From contig JADHRC010000003.1 in assembly GCA_016777645.1 (NCBI GenBank), positions 1 to 36,322 on the forward strand: a stretch of 36,322 nucleotides of DNA, read 5' to 3'. This DNA is from Alphaproteobacteria bacterium. GTDB taxonomy: Bacteria; Pseudomonadota; Alphaproteobacteria; Puniceispirillales; Marisalimonadaceae. Made by a program: the position numbers and the translations under genes. The notes under the pieces were generated by a model. The model ran no database searches and had not been told where the DNA came from. It worked only from the letters and a program-made list of their open reading frames with translations. Below are positions 1-10,909 of this stretch, piece by piece (the first letter of the stretch is position 1; each line of letters begins with the position of its first letter).

Positions 1-45
1 TAGCCACATCATTAAAAACACTAAAATTAAAGACACTATGCTCAT
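1..45 (-). CDS. Partial CDS running off the window edge, N-terminus MSIVSLILVFLMMWL; candidate DUF1467 family small membrane protein
   Basis: ATG (cat at 43-45) just downstream of rnj on the same strand; hydrophobic N-terminus and position fit the alphaproteobacterial rnj-(mce)-DUF1467-proS order. Only 15 codons visible. Confidence 0.4.
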   Translation of the reverse strand, partial: MSIVSLILVFLMMWL

Positions 46-52
46 TCAAGAA

Positions 53-1711
53 TTACTCTACTTTATTAATATGGATGTCTACTATGGGTCTTTTAGAAAA
101 AGAATATTTGAATTCTCTTTTAACTAACTTTGAAATTTGATCTGAAAGACGATTATCTGAATCATTTAAAGAAAAATTATAATTATCTATAAACTCTTCT
201 ATTTTAATAGCTATATCAGCTATTAAGCTTGAAACATTATCATCATCCGATACCCCTCTTTGAGTTATCTGTGGAGATATTAAGAGATCTCCATTTTCGT
301 TCAAAACAATAGATATAGAAACATAACCATTCCATAAACCATGTCTTCTTATAGTAAATCTCTCATTATTAATAGGTATTACTTCGCCTGCGTCATATAC
401 ATGAGTAGTAAAATCAATTTTGGAAACCACACCCTGTGAACTTCCGTTAAGTCTTATGAATTGACCATTTTGGGGTTTTATGACAAGTGGAACTTGGCAA
501 TCACTAGCTAATACTGAATGAGCATCAATATGATCCCTAGTTCCATGTACTGGAATAGAAATTTTAGGCTTGATAAACGAATACATGTCTATTAATTCAT
601 CTCTTGAAGGATGCCCTGAGACATGAATGTTTTTTTCATCGTCAGTAACTATTTCTACGCCCTGTTCTAAAAATCTATTTTGAACTTTTGAAATAGCATT
701 CTCATTGCCTGGTATTTTCCGACTAGAAAATATTACTGTGTCCCCTTTCATTAGATTAATATGCTTATCAATACCTTTTGAAATTCTAGAAAGCGCTGAG
801 TTTGGTTCACCTTGAGAACCCGTGCAGATAATAAGAAGATTTGATTTTGGTATTAAGTTAATATCTTTTAATGATACAAAATCTGGCATTTTATTTATAA
901 AACCAACCTCTCTAGCAGCATCAATAGCCCTTAATAAAGCTCTCCCAATAATGACAACAGACCTATTTGTTTTTTTAGCTATATCAAGAAGCGACTTAAT
1001 ACGACTAATATTAGAAGAAAAACATGTAATAAGGACTATATTTTTCCTATTTTGAATCTCATCTAACAATCCATCATAGGCAAAAGATTCTGGTGGGGTT
1101 CTACCTTCAACTAATGCATTAGTGGAGTCACATACCATTGCCAAAACCCCATCACGACCAACTGATCTATAGTTTTCAAAATCCATTTTCTCGTCAAGGT
1201 TATTAGAATGTTGTAACTTCCAATCACCAGAGTGAAAAACTTTACCTGCTGTTGTTGAAATTAATATTGATATAGGGTTAGGAATAGAATGAGAAGTTTC
1301 TATTGCTTTAACTAAAAAATCACCAACTTTTATTTCTTCATTAACATTGAGAATATTAAGTTCAAGATGATTACCCTTTTTATTTTCATTTAATTTTCTT
1401 TTTAATAATGCGATCGTAAAATGAGTGCCCCAAATTGGACAATTAATATTATCAGCATAATAAGGAATAGCTCCAATATGGTCTTCATGACCATGAGTTA
1501 AAAAAATACCTAGAAACTTATCTCCTAAAGATTTAATAAATTCAAAATCAGGCAATAAAACATCTATCCCCAAATCTGTTTCATCTGGAAAAGAAATACC
1601 TAAATCAACCAGTATCCATCTATCATTAAAATGATATAAGTTTGCATTCATACCTATTTCTTCCGAGCCACCAACAGGTAAGAAAATTAAATCAGATTTT
1701 TTGAAATTCAT
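53..1711 (-). CDS. rnj: Ribonuclease J
   Basis: 552 aa; metallo-beta-lactamase motif LTHGHEDHIGAIPY, PVHGTRDHIDAH, beta-CASP features (HVSGHPSRDEL). Confidence 0.95.
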   Translation of the reverse strand: MNFKKSDLIFLPVGGSEEIGMNANLYHFNDRWILVDLGISFPDETDLGIDVLLPDFEFIKSLGDKFLGIFLTHGHEDHIGAIPYYADNINCPIWGTHFTIALLKRKLNENKKGNHLELNILNVNEEIKVGDFLVKAIETSHSIPNPISILISTTAGKVFHSGDWKLQHSNNLDEKMDFENYRSVGRDGVLAMVCDSTNALVEGRTPPESFAYDGLLDEIQNRKNIVLITCFSSNISRIKSLLDIAKKTNRSVVIIGRALLRAIDAAREVGFINKMPDFVSLKDINLIPKSNLLIICTGSQGEPNSALSRISKGIDKHINLMKGDTVIFSSRKIPGNENAISKVQNRFLEQGVEIVTDDEKNIHVSGHPSRDELIDMYSFIKPKISIPVHGTRDHIDAHSVLASDCQVPLVIKPQNGQFIRLNGSSQGVVSKIDFTTHVYDAGEVIPINNERFTIRRHGLWNGYVSISIVLNENGDLLISPQITQRGVSDDDNVSSLIADIAIKIEEFIDNYNFSLNDSDNRLSDQISKLVKREFKYSFSKRPIVDIHINKVE

Positions 1712-1730
1712 TAATACACCTAAAATTATT

Positions 1731-2525
1731 TTAAAAATTTTTATTTTTTAGGTATAAATAAACTAAACCAATTAAGGTTAAATCATCTCTAACTAAATCT
1801 ATGCAATTTAAAGATTTTTTAAATAAATGGCTTAGTCCGCCAGTTGCTATAACTTTAAAATTCGAATAAGTTTCTATCGATTTGATTTTAACTATTAAAC
1901 CTTCAATCATTGAAACATATCCCCAAAAAATACCTGATTCCATTGCGTTTATAGTGTTTTTTCCTATTATTGAATTCTTTTCAGATAACATTTTAAGAGA
2001 TACCCTAGGAAGGCTTGCAGCAGCCATATAAAGAGCTTCCAATGATAAGTTTACACCTGGAGCTATAATTCCTCCATTATAACTACCATCCTCACCAACC
2101 ACATCAAAAGTAGTAGCTGTTCCAAAATCTATAATTATAGCTGGTGATAGGTTTAATTTTTCAGCTGCGTATGAATTGACCAATCTATCAGCACCTGCTT
2201 CTTTTGGATTATCAATGTTTACTTTCAATCCTAAATCCAAATTACCCTCTCCTACAATAAGAGGTAAAATTTTAAAATATTTATTTATTAGATGCTTGAT
2301 ATTAAATAAAGTTTCTGGAACCACTGAGGCAATACAAATGCCTTTAATATCCTTAACTTTGAAATTTGATAGATTTAACATTTGCAAAAGCCACGGATAA
2401 TAAATATCAGCCGTTCTTTTTGAATCGTTATTTATCCTCCAACAACCTTTTTGCTCAATGTTATTGTTAAGAGAATAAAGAGCAAAAACTGTATTTGTAT
2501 TACCACAATCGATAACTAATATCAT
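1731..2525 (-). CDS. coaX: Type III pantothenate kinase
   Basis: 264 aa; MILVIDCGNTNTVFALY, GADRLVNSYAA, IIDFGTATTFDVV motifs. Confidence 0.95.
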   Translation of the reverse strand: MILVIDCGNTNTVFALYSLNNNIEQKGCWRINNDSKRTADIYYPWLLQMLNLSNFKVKDIKGICIASVVPETLFNIKHLINKYFKILPLIVGEGNLDLGLKVNIDNPKEAGADRLVNSYAAEKLNLSPAIIIDFGTATTFDVVGEDGSYNGGIIAPGVNLSLEALYMAAASLPRVSLKMLSEKNSIIGKNTINAMESGIFWGYVSMIEGLIVKIKSIETYSNFKVIATGGLSHLFKKSLNCIDLVRDDLTLIGLVYLYLKNKNF

Positions 2526-2527
2526 AA

Positions 2528-3262
2528 TCAGCCTTTATTAACAAAATGGTAACTATCTATTGAATTATACTCAAGTATAGATGTTCCAGAATTGATCATT
2601 AAAAACCCATTATTGCCAAGTCCCAATAAAATACCCCTTAAAGATTTTGTATTCGAATTAAAGTTAATATTTATAACATCACCTCTATATTTTATATATT
2701 TATTAATTTTTTCTTTAAAATAAATAAACCCTTTATCGTTCCATATTTTATAGTTAAAAAAAACTTTTTTTAATATTACATAGGCAATTTGTTCAAGTGA
2801 AAGATTTAAATTAACATGATCATTCACTTTAGTTGTATGCCATTTTTGATCATCAGTAGGATTTTTTAAAATATTAAGACCTATACCAGCAACTATAAAC
2901 CTTTCAGAAGACTCTAATAAAATTCCTGAAATTTTTTTATTATCAACCAAAACATCATTAGGCCATTTTAATTCTATTATTTTACTTTTAATACCAAAGT
3001 CTATTAAGGATTGGATAATTGAATAACCAACTATTAATGATAACTGCTGCCAATGTTTTTTTTCTTTAATAGGTCTTATAATCGTGGATAAAAACAAATT
3101 TCCCTCTAAAGAATTCCACTTGTTATTATTTCTACCTCTACCTTTAGTTTGTTTATAAGATAAATAAGACGTTCCTTGATCAAGCCCATCATTAGCAGCC
3201 TGAAATGCTAGATCATTTGTACTAGAACATATAGATTGGATTTTTAGATTAATATTTACCAA
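2528..3262 (-). CDS. birA: Biotin--[acetyl-CoA-carboxylase] ligase
   Basis: 244 aa; STNDLA, KGRGRNNNKW, LKWPNDVLVDNKKISGILLES, GIGLNI motifs. Confidence 0.92.
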   Translation of the reverse strand: MVNINLKIQSICSSTNDLAFQAANDGLDQGTSYLSYKQTKGRGRNNNKWNSLEGNLFLSTIIRPIKEKKHWQQLSLIVGYSIIQSLIDFGIKSKIIELKWPNDVLVDNKKISGILLESSERFIVAGIGLNILKNPTDDQKWHTTKVNDHVNLNLSLEQIAYVILKKVFFNYKIWNDKGFIYFKEKINKYIKYRGDVININFNSNTKSLRGILLGLGNNGFLMINSGTSILEYNSIDSYHFVNKG

Positions 3263-3361
3263 ATATAAACCAACATGTAATAAATAGTTTTTTTAAAATA
3301 TAAAATTTAAAGTAAAAATTATTTTTAAAAATAACTATATCTTTTTTGATAAAATTATTAA

Positions 3362-4582
3362 TTAACCACCAAAATCATCAAGCATGATATCTTCCCTATC
3401 AACACCTAAGTCAAGAAGCATATTAATAACTGACTGATTCATCATTGGAGGACCACACATATAAAACTCACAATCTTCAGGAGCTGGGTGATCTTTTAAA
3501 TACTGTTCATATAGAACATTATGAATAAATCCTGTGTGACCATCCCAATTATCTTCAGGCATTGCGTCAGACAAGGCTACATGCCAAGAGAAATTTGAGT
3601 TTTCTTTTGCAAGCCTATCAAAATCTTCAACATAAAACATTTCTTTCTTAGATCGTGCACCATACCAAAAAGTTATTTTTCTTTTTGTTTTAATTCTATT
3701 AAATTGATCAAATAAATGGCTTCTCATAGGAGCCATACCAGCTCCACCTCCTATAAAAACCATTTCTTTATCTGTTTCTCTAGCAAAAAACTCTCCAAAA
3801 GGTCCAGATATTACAACTTCATCACCAGGTTTTAAGTTAAAAATATAAGATGACATTTTTCCTGCGGGAATACCCGTTGAACCGGGAGGTGGTGAAGCAA
3901 TCCTAACGTTCAACATCACAATTCCTTTTTCATCAGGACAATTAGCCATCGAGTATGCCCTCTCTATGGGCTCATTGCTTTCAGCATTAAAGTCCCAGAT
4001 TTTAAATTTATCCCAGTCATCATGGTACTCTTTAGCAACATCAAAATCTTTATATGACAATGAATAACTTGGTGCTTCAATTTGAATGTATCCACCGGCT
4101 CTAAAATTTACATCTTCTCCCTCTGGTAACTCTAATATTAGCTCTTTAATGAAAGTCGCAACATTATCATTACTTCTAACTTTACATCTCCATTTTTTAA
4201 CCCCAAAGACCTCTTCAGGTACTTCGATCTCCATATCCTGTTTAACTGCAACTTGACACGACAATCTATCACCACAAGATGCTTCTCTTTTATTTATATG
4301 ACCCTGTTCGGTTGGAAGTATGGCTCCGCCACCAGAATGAACCTTAACTCTACATTGTGCGCATGTTCCGCCCCCACCACATGCGGATGGAACAAAAAGC
4401 TTTTCCGCAGCTAGCGTTTGCAATAACTTTCCCCCAGCAGGAACAGTTACTGTTTTTTCACCATTAATAGTTATATTAACGTCACCTGAAGAAACGAGTT
4501 TACTCCTTGCAAACACTATGATCGAAACCAAAGTCAAAACAATCATAGTAAATAGAGTAATACCAAGAACAAAAGTATCCAT
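3362..4582 (-). CDS. nqrF: Na+-translocating NADH:quinone reductase subunit F
   Basis: 406 aa; N-terminal TM, 2Fe-2S motif [15 protein letters not shown] motif RAYSMAN, NADH motif [12 protein letters not shown]. Confidence 0.97.
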   Translation of the reverse strand: MDTFVLGITLFTMIVLTLVSIIVFARSKLVSSGDVNITINGEKTVTVPAGGKLLQTLAAEKLFVPSACGGGGTCAQCRVKVHSGGGAILPTEQGHINKREASCGDRLSCQVAVKQDMEIEVPEEVFGVKKWRCKVRSNDNVATFIKELILELPEGEDVNFRAGGYIQIEAPSYSLSYKDFDVAKEYHDDWDKFKIWDFNAESNEPIERAYSMANCPDEKGIVMLNVRIASPPPGSTGIPAGKMSSYIFNLKPGDEVVISGPFGEFFARETDKEMVFIGGGAGMAPMRSHLFDQFNRIKTKRKITFWYGARSKKEMFYVEDFDRLAKENSNFSWHVALSDAMPEDNWDGHTGFIHNVLYEQYLKDHPAPEDCEFYMCGPPMMNQSVINMLLDLGVDREDIMLDDFGG

Positions 4583-4593
4583 TTAAAAATTCC

Positions 4594-5202
4594 TCATAAT
4601 TTAACACCAGAAAAACACATAAAAGCCATCGCCATTAAACCAGCTGTAATAAAGGTAATACCTAACCCTTGAAGACCATCTGGAATATCACTATACTTAA
4701 GCTTTTCCCTTACTCCAGCCATAGTGGCTATAGCAAGAGCCCAACCAAAACCAGAAGCTATTCCGTAGGTTGTAGCTTCGGAAAAATTATAATCACGTTC
4801 AACCATAAATAATGAGCCACCCAGAATTGCGCAATTCACTGTAATTAAAGGAAGAAAAATTCCTAATGCGTTATATAAAGGAGGAAAATATTTGTCTAAT
4901 ACCATTTCTAAAATTTGGACTAAAGCAGCAATAACACCTATATATGAAATCAAACCCAGAAAGGTTAAATCAACATCAGGAAATCCAGCCCAGGCCAAGG
5001 CACCTGGCTTTAAAAGGTAAGTTAAAATAATGTTATTAGCAGGGACAGTTATAGATTGTACTATCATAACAGAAATACCAAGACCTATTGCAGTTGATAT
5101 TTTTTTAGATACAGCAATAAAAGTACACATTCCTAAAAAAAACGATAAAGCTAAATTTTCAACAAATATTGCTTTTACTGCTAATGAAATTAAAGCTTCC
5201 AT
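4594..5202 (-). CDS. nqrE: Na+-translocating NADH:quinone reductase subunit E
   Basis: 202 aa membrane protein; typical NqrE sequence in nqr operon order. Confidence 0.96.
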   Translation of the reverse strand: MEALISLAVKAIFVENLALSFFLGMCTFIAVSKKISTAIGLGISVMIVQSITVPANNIILTYLLKPGALAWAGFPDVDLTFLGLISYIGVIAALVQILEMVLDKYFPPLYNALGIFLPLITVNCAILGGSLFMVERDYNFSEATTYGIASGFGWALAIATMAGVREKLKYSDIPDGLQGLGITFITAGLMAMAFMCFSGVKL

Positions 5203-5855
5203 TAATGGGCCTCTAAAGATTGTATTTTAAATTCACGCGCTTCAACCTGGGATTTTTTCCATGTTCTAACTCCCCATATTAAAAAACCAATAATAAAAAA
5301 GGCTGATGGTGGTAATAATAACAAACCGTTGGGCACATACCATCCTCCATTGTTAACAGGGTCTAAAATTGTTATTCCAAACAAAGTCCCTGAACCAAAA
5401 AGTTCACGAACAACGCCCACACACATTAAAAGCAAACTGTAACCTAGACCATTACCCACACCATCTACAAAAGAGTCAAACGGCTTGTTTTTCATCGCAA
5501 AAGCTTCAGCTCTTCCCATAACTATACAGTTAGTTATAATTAAACCAACAAAAACAGAGAGAGTTTTTGATATTTCATAGGCAAAAGCTTTAATAATTTG
5601 GTCAACTAAAATAACTAATGATGCTATTATAACCATTTGAACAATAATTCTAATAGAATTTGGAATATAATTTCTTAAAAAAGAAATAAACAGGGAAGAA
5701 AAACCTGTAACAGCTATCACAGCAAGAGACATTACAAACGCTACATTAAGAGAAGAAGTGACAGCAAGAGCAGAACAAATACCTAAAACTTGTAAAGTTA
5801 TTGGATTATTGTCAACAAGAGGATCTACAAGTAATTGCTTTCTTGTTTGAGACAT
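5202..5855 (-). CDS. nqrD: Na+-translocating NADH:quinone reductase subunit D
   Basis: 217 aa membrane protein; typical NqrD sequence; overlaps the adjacent operon genes by 1 nt. Confidence 0.96.
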   Translation of the reverse strand: MSQTRKQLLVDPLVDNNPITLQVLGICSALAVTSSLNVAFVMSLAVIAVTGFSSLFISFLRNYIPNSIRIIVQMVIIASLVILVDQIIKAFAYEISKTLSVFVGLIITNCIVMGRAEAFAMKNKPFDSFVDGVGNGLGYSLLLMCVGVVRELFGSGTLFGITILDPVNNGGWYVPNGLLLLPPSAFFIIGFLIWGVRTWKKSQVEAREFKIQSLEAH

Positions 5856-6646
5856 TATGCAGCTCCATTTTTAAGATTATTAAGAAACTTTTTAAAACCA
5901 GTTTCACCCATCCAAAATTTAACTAAATTATCCACACCATTGGATGTAAGGGTCGCACCAGCTAAAGCATCAATATGATGATTTTCGTCTTTTTTTGTTT
6001 TTGCCACTTGGATCATCAGATCACCATTTGCGTTAGTTAGTTTTTTTCCATTCCACTGAGCTTTCCACTTTGGGTTATCTACTTCAGCTCCAAGTCCTGG
6101 AGTTTCTGCATGTTGGTAAAATTGAAGACCAAAAATATCATTACAATTTTTTTCAAGCGCAATAAAACCATATAATGTTGACCAAAGGCCATAACCATGG
6201 ATTGGAAGAATTACTTTGTCTAAGGAACCATCTGTATTTTTTAATAAATAAATAGTAGCAAAATTTGTTCTTCTTCCAATAGAAGCAGGATCATCTTTTA
6301 AAGGAGTACTAAGCAAAGGATCTTGCGCAGCTTTTTTGTCATCAAAAGATAAAGGATCAAATTTATCTGTAAATTTACCGGTATTAAGGTCTACCACAGC
6401 TGGCTGGAATGAAGAAAATGTCTTTTGGACATCTATTCCTTCATAATATACACCTGCAACCTGCAATATATTTTTTTGTTTATCTATAGCCTTATTAACC
6501 TCTTGAATTGACTTAAGGTTTACAGCAGCAAAAGACACAACCATAGAACATACAAAACAAAGAGTTGTCGCAACGATAACTGTTTTCGTAATACTATCGA
6601 CAGGCATTTGTTTAAATTTTTTAAAAAAATTGTTTGAATCAGACAT
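5855..6646 (-). CDS. nqrC: Na+-translocating NADH:quinone reductase subunit C
   Basis: 263 aa; N-terminal TM; FMN-threonine motif [13 protein letters not shown] near the C-terminus. Confidence 0.96.
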   Translation of the reverse strand: MSDSNNFFKKFKQMPVDSITKTVIVATTLCFVCSMVVSFAAVNLKSIQEVNKAIDKQKNILQVAGVYYEGIDVQKTFSSFQPAVVDLNTGKFTDKFDPLSFDDKKAAQDPLLSTPLKDDPASIGRRTNFATIYLLKNTDGSLDKVILPIHGYGLWSTLYGFIALEKNCNDIFGLQFYQHAETPGLGAEVDNPKWKAQWNGKKLTNANGDLMIQVAKTKKDENHHIDALAGATLTSNGVDNLVKFWMGETGFKKFLNNLKNGAA

Positions 6647-7847
6647 TAACCCTTGCCCTTCGTTTAATATTAGCCATTACAACAAAATGATCTATTAATG
6701 GAGCAAAAATATTACCAAATAATATTGCTAGCATCATACCTTCAGGAAATGCAGGGTTTAGAACTCTTATCATAACAACCATAAACCCAATCAAGGCTCC
6801 ATAGATATACCTTCCAAGATTGGTATGACTTGCTGACACTGGTTCTGTTACCATAAAAACCAGACCAAATGCATAACTACCAATCACAAGATGCCAGTAC
6901 CATGGCATGCTGAACATTGGGTTAGTTTCAGACCCAATCCAATTAAGGAAAGAAGAAAACATTATCATTCCAATAAGACATCCAACTATCATCCTGTAAT
7001 TAGCAATTTTTGTTAACAAAAGAAAACATAAACCAATAGCACATGCTAACGTTGAAGTTTCTCCTAAGGATCCTTGAATTGTTCCTAAAAAAGCATCCAT
7101 CCAGGTTATTCCATAATTACTTAAACTTTCGTAACCCTCAAGTGCAGCAATTCCAAGAGAAGTGGCACCAGAAAACCCGTCAACAGGTGTCCAAATAGAA
7201 TCACCAGACATGTAAGCGGGGTAAGCAAAATAAAGAAAGGCACGACCTGTTAGAGCAGGGTTAAGGAAATTTTTTCCAGTACCTCCAAAGACTTCTTTAC
7301 CTACAACAACACCAAATGCAATGCCTAAAGCTACTTGCCACAATGGTGTGGAGGCAGGTAAAGTTAATGCAAAAAGCATTGAAGACACTAAAAAACCCTC
7401 ATTTACTTCATGTCCCCTGATAGTTGCAAATGTAACTTCACATATACCACCAGCAACCAGAGTGGTGATATAAATAGGTAAAAAGTAAAGCAGGCCATGG
7501 GAAACGTTTGATATAATACTACTTGGATCTATCCCAATACCGATAAATTGTAGTAGAGAAATTCTCCAGCCTGATATTTCATTTAGGTTTAAAGAAGATA
7601 ATGCTGTATTAGTTTGAAGCCCTGTATTGTAAAGGGCCCACATTACACATGGTATTGTTGAAATAACCACGTAAGTCATAACCCTTTTCATATCAACAAA
7701 ACTACGAGCGTGAGGAGCTACTTTAGTTACGGTATTACTTGTAAAAAATATAGTTTCTATCATTTCAAAAATAGGGTAATATTTTTCGTACTTACCGCCT
7801 TTCTGAAAGTTTGGTTCAATAGAATTAAAATAATTCCTAAGCGACAT
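6639..7847 (-). CDS. nqrB: Na+-translocating NADH:quinone reductase subunit B
   Basis: 402 aa; membrane protein with FMN-attachment motif DGFSGATSLG. Confidence 0.96.
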   Translation of the reverse strand: MSLRNYFNSIEPNFQKGGKYEKYYPIFEMIETIFFTSNTVTKVAPHARSFVDMKRVMTYVVISTIPCVMWALYNTGLQTNTALSSLNLNEISGWRISLLQFIGIGIDPSSIISNVSHGLLYFLPIYITTLVAGGICEVTFATIRGHEVNEGFLVSSMLFALTLPASTPLWQVALGIAFGVVVGKEVFGGTGKNFLNPALTGRAFLYFAYPAYMSGDSIWTPVDGFSGATSLGIAALEGYESLSNYGITWMDAFLGTIQGSLGETSTLACAIGLCFLLLTKIANYRMIVGCLIGMIMFSSFLNWIGSETNPMFSMPWYWHLVIGSYAFGLVFMVTEPVSASHTNLGRYIYGALIGFMVVMIRVLNPAFPEGMMLAILFGNIFAPLIDHFVVMANIKRRARVNV

Positions 7848-7850
7848 TAA

Positions 7851-9194
7851 TTAACCTTCTTTCTCTATTTTTATTAAGCTATCTCTGAGGGCTGTTCCAT
7901 ATTCATATTTGGCAGGACAGGCAAATGTACACAAAGCCAAATCTTCTTCATCTAATTCTAAAGCTCCCAAGGATTGAGCAACATCAGTATCCATTACTAA
8001 AAGGGCTCTTAATAATTGAGTTGGCAAGTAATCTTGGGGCATTAAAGTTTCAAAAACACCTGTTGGCACCATTGCCCTTCGACCACCATTAAGGTTTGAG
8101 GTAAGATTGAATAATTTAAAAAAACTAAATGCTGAAAAAAGAACTGGCATAACAGAAAATTTATTAGGCTGTGGTTTTATCCAACCAAAAAAATGTTTTT
8201 CTTTATCTTCTTTTATAATTGTTATTTGACGTGAATATTTTCCTAGAAAAGCAGTATCATCATAAGCGTGAAAACCAGACAATATAGAGCCAGAAATTAT
8301 TCTGCAATCTTCTGATTTATCATATTCACCCTCAAGTATATCATCCAATGATGCGCCTAAAACTGTATTAACTAATCTAGGCTCCTTTGCAAGAGGACCA
8401 GAGATTGCAATAGTTCTCTTTATGTCTAAATGACCTGTTAAGAAAAGTTTTCCAATTGCTATTACATCTTGATAACCAATTGACCAAACGATTTTTTCTG
8501 AATTAGGTGGATCCAAAAAATGTATATGTGTGCCAGCAAGACCAGCTGGGTGAGGACCTGAAAACTCATGATTTTGAAATCCATCAACTATAATTTCACT
8601 ATTTTCTTTGGTGCATAAAAACAGTTTGCCATCAGATAAAATAGAAATATTCTTTAAACCCTCTTTGAACGCCTTAATGTCATTTTTTATTATCAATTCT
8701 GCATCAGCAGATAAGGGCTCAGTATCCATAGCAGTAACAAAAATTGATGAAGGTTTACTTTGTGGTGAAGGAACTTTAGAATAAGGTCTAGTAAGAAAAG
8801 AAGTCCATAAACCACTTTCGAACAAACATCTTTTAATATATTCTATTTTGTTTTTTTCCTTTGCGTGTAAATCGACTATATTTATCCCTTTTTCATCAAT
8901 ATCTTCAATTTCTATGACAACGCTTAATAAAATTCTTTTGTGACCTCTGTTTATCTCTTTAACAAAACCTTTACAGGGAGAAACATAAAAAATTTCTGGA
9001 TAATCTTTATGACAAAATAGAGGGGTGCCTCTATTAACTTTATCACCCACATTTACTAGCATTTTAGGCTTTAAGCCATTATAATCTTTACCTAACAATG
9101 CCACAGTTTTAGGGGATTTTATGTCATGTACAACTTGCTTTGGAATTCCTAGAACAGGAATATTCAAACCTTTCTTTAGCTTAAATTTAGACAT
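7851..9194 (-). CDS. nqrA: Na+-translocating NADH:quinone reductase subunit A
   Basis: 447 aa; KFKLKKGLNIPVLG N-terminus, GxHIHFLDPP region, typical NqrA. Confidence 0.95.
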   Translation of the reverse strand: MSKFKLKKGLNIPVLGIPKQVVHDIKSPKTVALLGKDYNGLKPKMLVNVGDKVNRGTPLFCHKDYPEIFYVSPCKGFVKEINRGHKRILLSVVIEIEDIDEKGINIVDLHAKEKNKIEYIKRCLFESGLWTSFLTRPYSKVPSPQSKPSSIFVTAMDTEPLSADAELIIKNDIKAFKEGLKNISILSDGKLFLCTKENSEIIVDGFQNHEFSGPHPAGLAGTHIHFLDPPNSEKIVWSIGYQDVIAIGKLFLTGHLDIKRTIAISGPLAKEPRLVNTVLGASLDDILEGEYDKSEDCRIISGSILSGFHAYDDTAFLGKYSRQITIIKEDKEKHFFGWIKPQPNKFSVMPVLFSAFSFFKLFNLTSNLNGGRRAMVPTGVFETLMPQDYLPTQLLRALLVMDTDVAQSLGALELDEEDLALCTFACPAKYEYGTALRDSLIKIEKEG

Positions 9195-9417
9195 TTAAAG
9201 TTATTTTTACCCTTTGTTAAATTAAATTAAGGTTTGATTGAGCTTAGCTAAAATGAATTCTTTTTTTGTATATAATATATATAAAAAAAAACAAGCGTAT
9301 ATAAAGGTTTTTTTTATTTTTTTTTTATATTCCTATTAATTAATAAAAAAGTTAAAAAAAAGATTAATAGATAATCATAATTAGAATTATTAATGATTTT
9401 GAGAGAAAATTTAAAAC

Positions 9418-10437
9418 ATGAAAATTATACCTTCCCTAATTAGTTTTATTACATTTTTATTACTTTTATCTTGCTCAGAAGGTAAAAAGTATAATGCTGA
9501 AATAAAAGGTAATACTATGGGCACTTACTATATAATTAATATAGTAGATATACCTCCAAGACTTAACCTAGAATTTATAGAAAAAGAAATTAAAAAAACT
9601 CTTTTACAAGCAAACTCTATTTTATCTAATTGGGACGAAAAATCTGAGATTTCTCTTCTGAATAATAACCAGAGAATAGGTGCTTTTAAAATTTCAAACG
9701 AACTTAAAGAAGTTTTAAAAAATGCAAATATTATAAACCTTAAGAGTGAAGGTTATTTTGACATAACTCTTGATCCTTTAATAGAATTATGGGGATTTGG
9801 GTATAAAAAAGAAAAATTAGAAAAAATACCTGCTGATCACGAAATCAATAAAACACTATTGTTAATCAATCAAAAAAAATTTGTGAATATTGATGAAGAT
9901 AAAAATGAGATCTATAAAAAAAATAAATTTTTAAAATTAAATTTATCAGCAATTGGTAAGGGTTATGGGATAGACTTAATAGGAAGGAAGTTAGATGCCT
10001 TAGGCTTGAATAATTATTTAATTAATATCGGAGGAGATTTACTTACAAAAGGGTACAATAAAAAAAAACAAGATTGGATTATAGGTGTTGAAAATCCGAA
10101 ACTAGAAGAAAAAATGATTAAAGAAATTGTTAATGTTACTAATAAAGGAATTGCATCCTCAGGTGATTACAAAAATTTTTTTATGAGTAATGGAAAGAGA
10201 TATTCCCATATAATAAATCCCAAAACTGGGAAACCGATTTCTCACAGAACAAAATCAGTAACAGTTATATCGCATAATGCTACATATGCAGACGGATGGG
10301 CAACAGCCTTATTAGCAATGGGTAGAGAAAAAGGTCTAATATTAGCAGAAAAAGAAAAATTAGCCGTTCTATTTATAGATGAAATTGACAAAAAATTAAT
10401 TAAATTTAAAAGCTCAGAATTTAAAAAATTAAATTGA
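9418..10437 (+). CDS. apbE: FAD:protein FMN transferase (ApbE), lipoprotein signal present
   Basis: 339 aa; lipobox LLLLSCSE, GNTMGTYY, SAIGKGYGIDLI, INIGGDLLTKG, HIINPKTGKP, DGWATALLAMG motifs; divergent from nqrA. Confidence 0.95.
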   Translation: MKIIPSLISFITFLLLLSCSEGKKYNAEIKGNTMGTYYIINIVDIPPRLNLEFIEKEIKKTLLQANSILSNWDEKSEISLLNNNQRIGAFKISNELKEVLKNANIINLKSEGYFDITLDPLIELWGFGYKKEKLEKIPADHEINKTLLLINQKKFVNIDEDKNEIYKKNKFLKLNLSAIGKGYGIDLIGRKLDALGLNNYLINIGGDLLTKGYNKKKQDWIIGVENPKLEEKMIKEIVNVTNKGIASSGDYKNFFMSNGKRYSHIINPKTGKPISHRTKSVTVISHNATYADGWATALLAMGREKGLILAEKEKLAVLFIDEIDKKLIKFKSSEFKKLN

Positions 10438-10479
10438 GAAAAATTTGTGTTTTTATTGTGTTTAGTATAATTAAATTAA

Positions 10480-10683
10480 ATGGAATTATTTTTTATTACA
10501 TTTGTGTTTTTAATTATAATCATAACCATTATGTCTTTAGGGGTTATGTTAATGGGAAAAAAAATTAAAGGAAGTTGTGGGGGGCTCAACGCAATATCAG
10601 GTTCTGATAAATGTTCTATATGTAATAAAGATATAGACCCCAATAATCCTCTTGTTAATCAATTAAGCTGCAAAAGAAATTAA
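10480..10683 (+). CDS. nqrM: NQR maturation factor NqrM
   Basis: 67 aa; one TM helix followed by Cys-rich tail (KGSCGGLNAISGSDKCSICNKD), next to apbE. Confidence 0.85.
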   Translation: MELFFITFVFLIIIITIMSLGVMLMGKKIKGSCGGLNAISGSDKCSICNKDIDPNNPLVNQLSCKRN

Positions 10684-10698
10684 ATTTCCTTTAGACAA

Positions 10699-10878
10699 TT
10701 AATTTAATAAAATAATCATAAAAAATGAAATAGCTGAAATGGATCCATATATCCATGACTTAAGTACCCATTTGTGATTTTGTTTTTTCCAATTATCTCG
10801 AAAAGCTTTACCTGAAAAAATCATAATTATGATTAAAATCAAAGCTTCATAGGAATTGTAAGAATAAATATTTAACAT
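10699..10878 (-). CDS. Small hypothetical membrane protein (59 aa): MLNIYSYNSYEALILIIIMIFSGKAFRDNWKKQNHKWVLKSWIYGSISAISFFMIILLN
   Basis: Read manually; ATG at 10878, TAA at 10701; one codon below the ORF-track cutoff. Two predicted hydrophobic segments with a basic loop; fills the gap between nqrM and the DMT gene. Confidence 0.5.
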   Translation of the reverse strand: MLNIYSYNSYEALILIIIMIFSGKAFRDNWKKQNHKWVLKSWIYGSISAISFFMIILLN

Positions 10879-10909
10879 AAATATCTAATTATTATTATTT
10901 TTATCAAAG

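Noticed and set aside
822-1055. 77-aa plus-strand ORF opposite rnj (similarly 2176-2400, 5030-5230, 11580-11807, 14747-15013, 12461-12754, 34639-34872 and other antisense ORFs)
   Set aside because: Antisense shadows of confidently identified genes, with no family signature.
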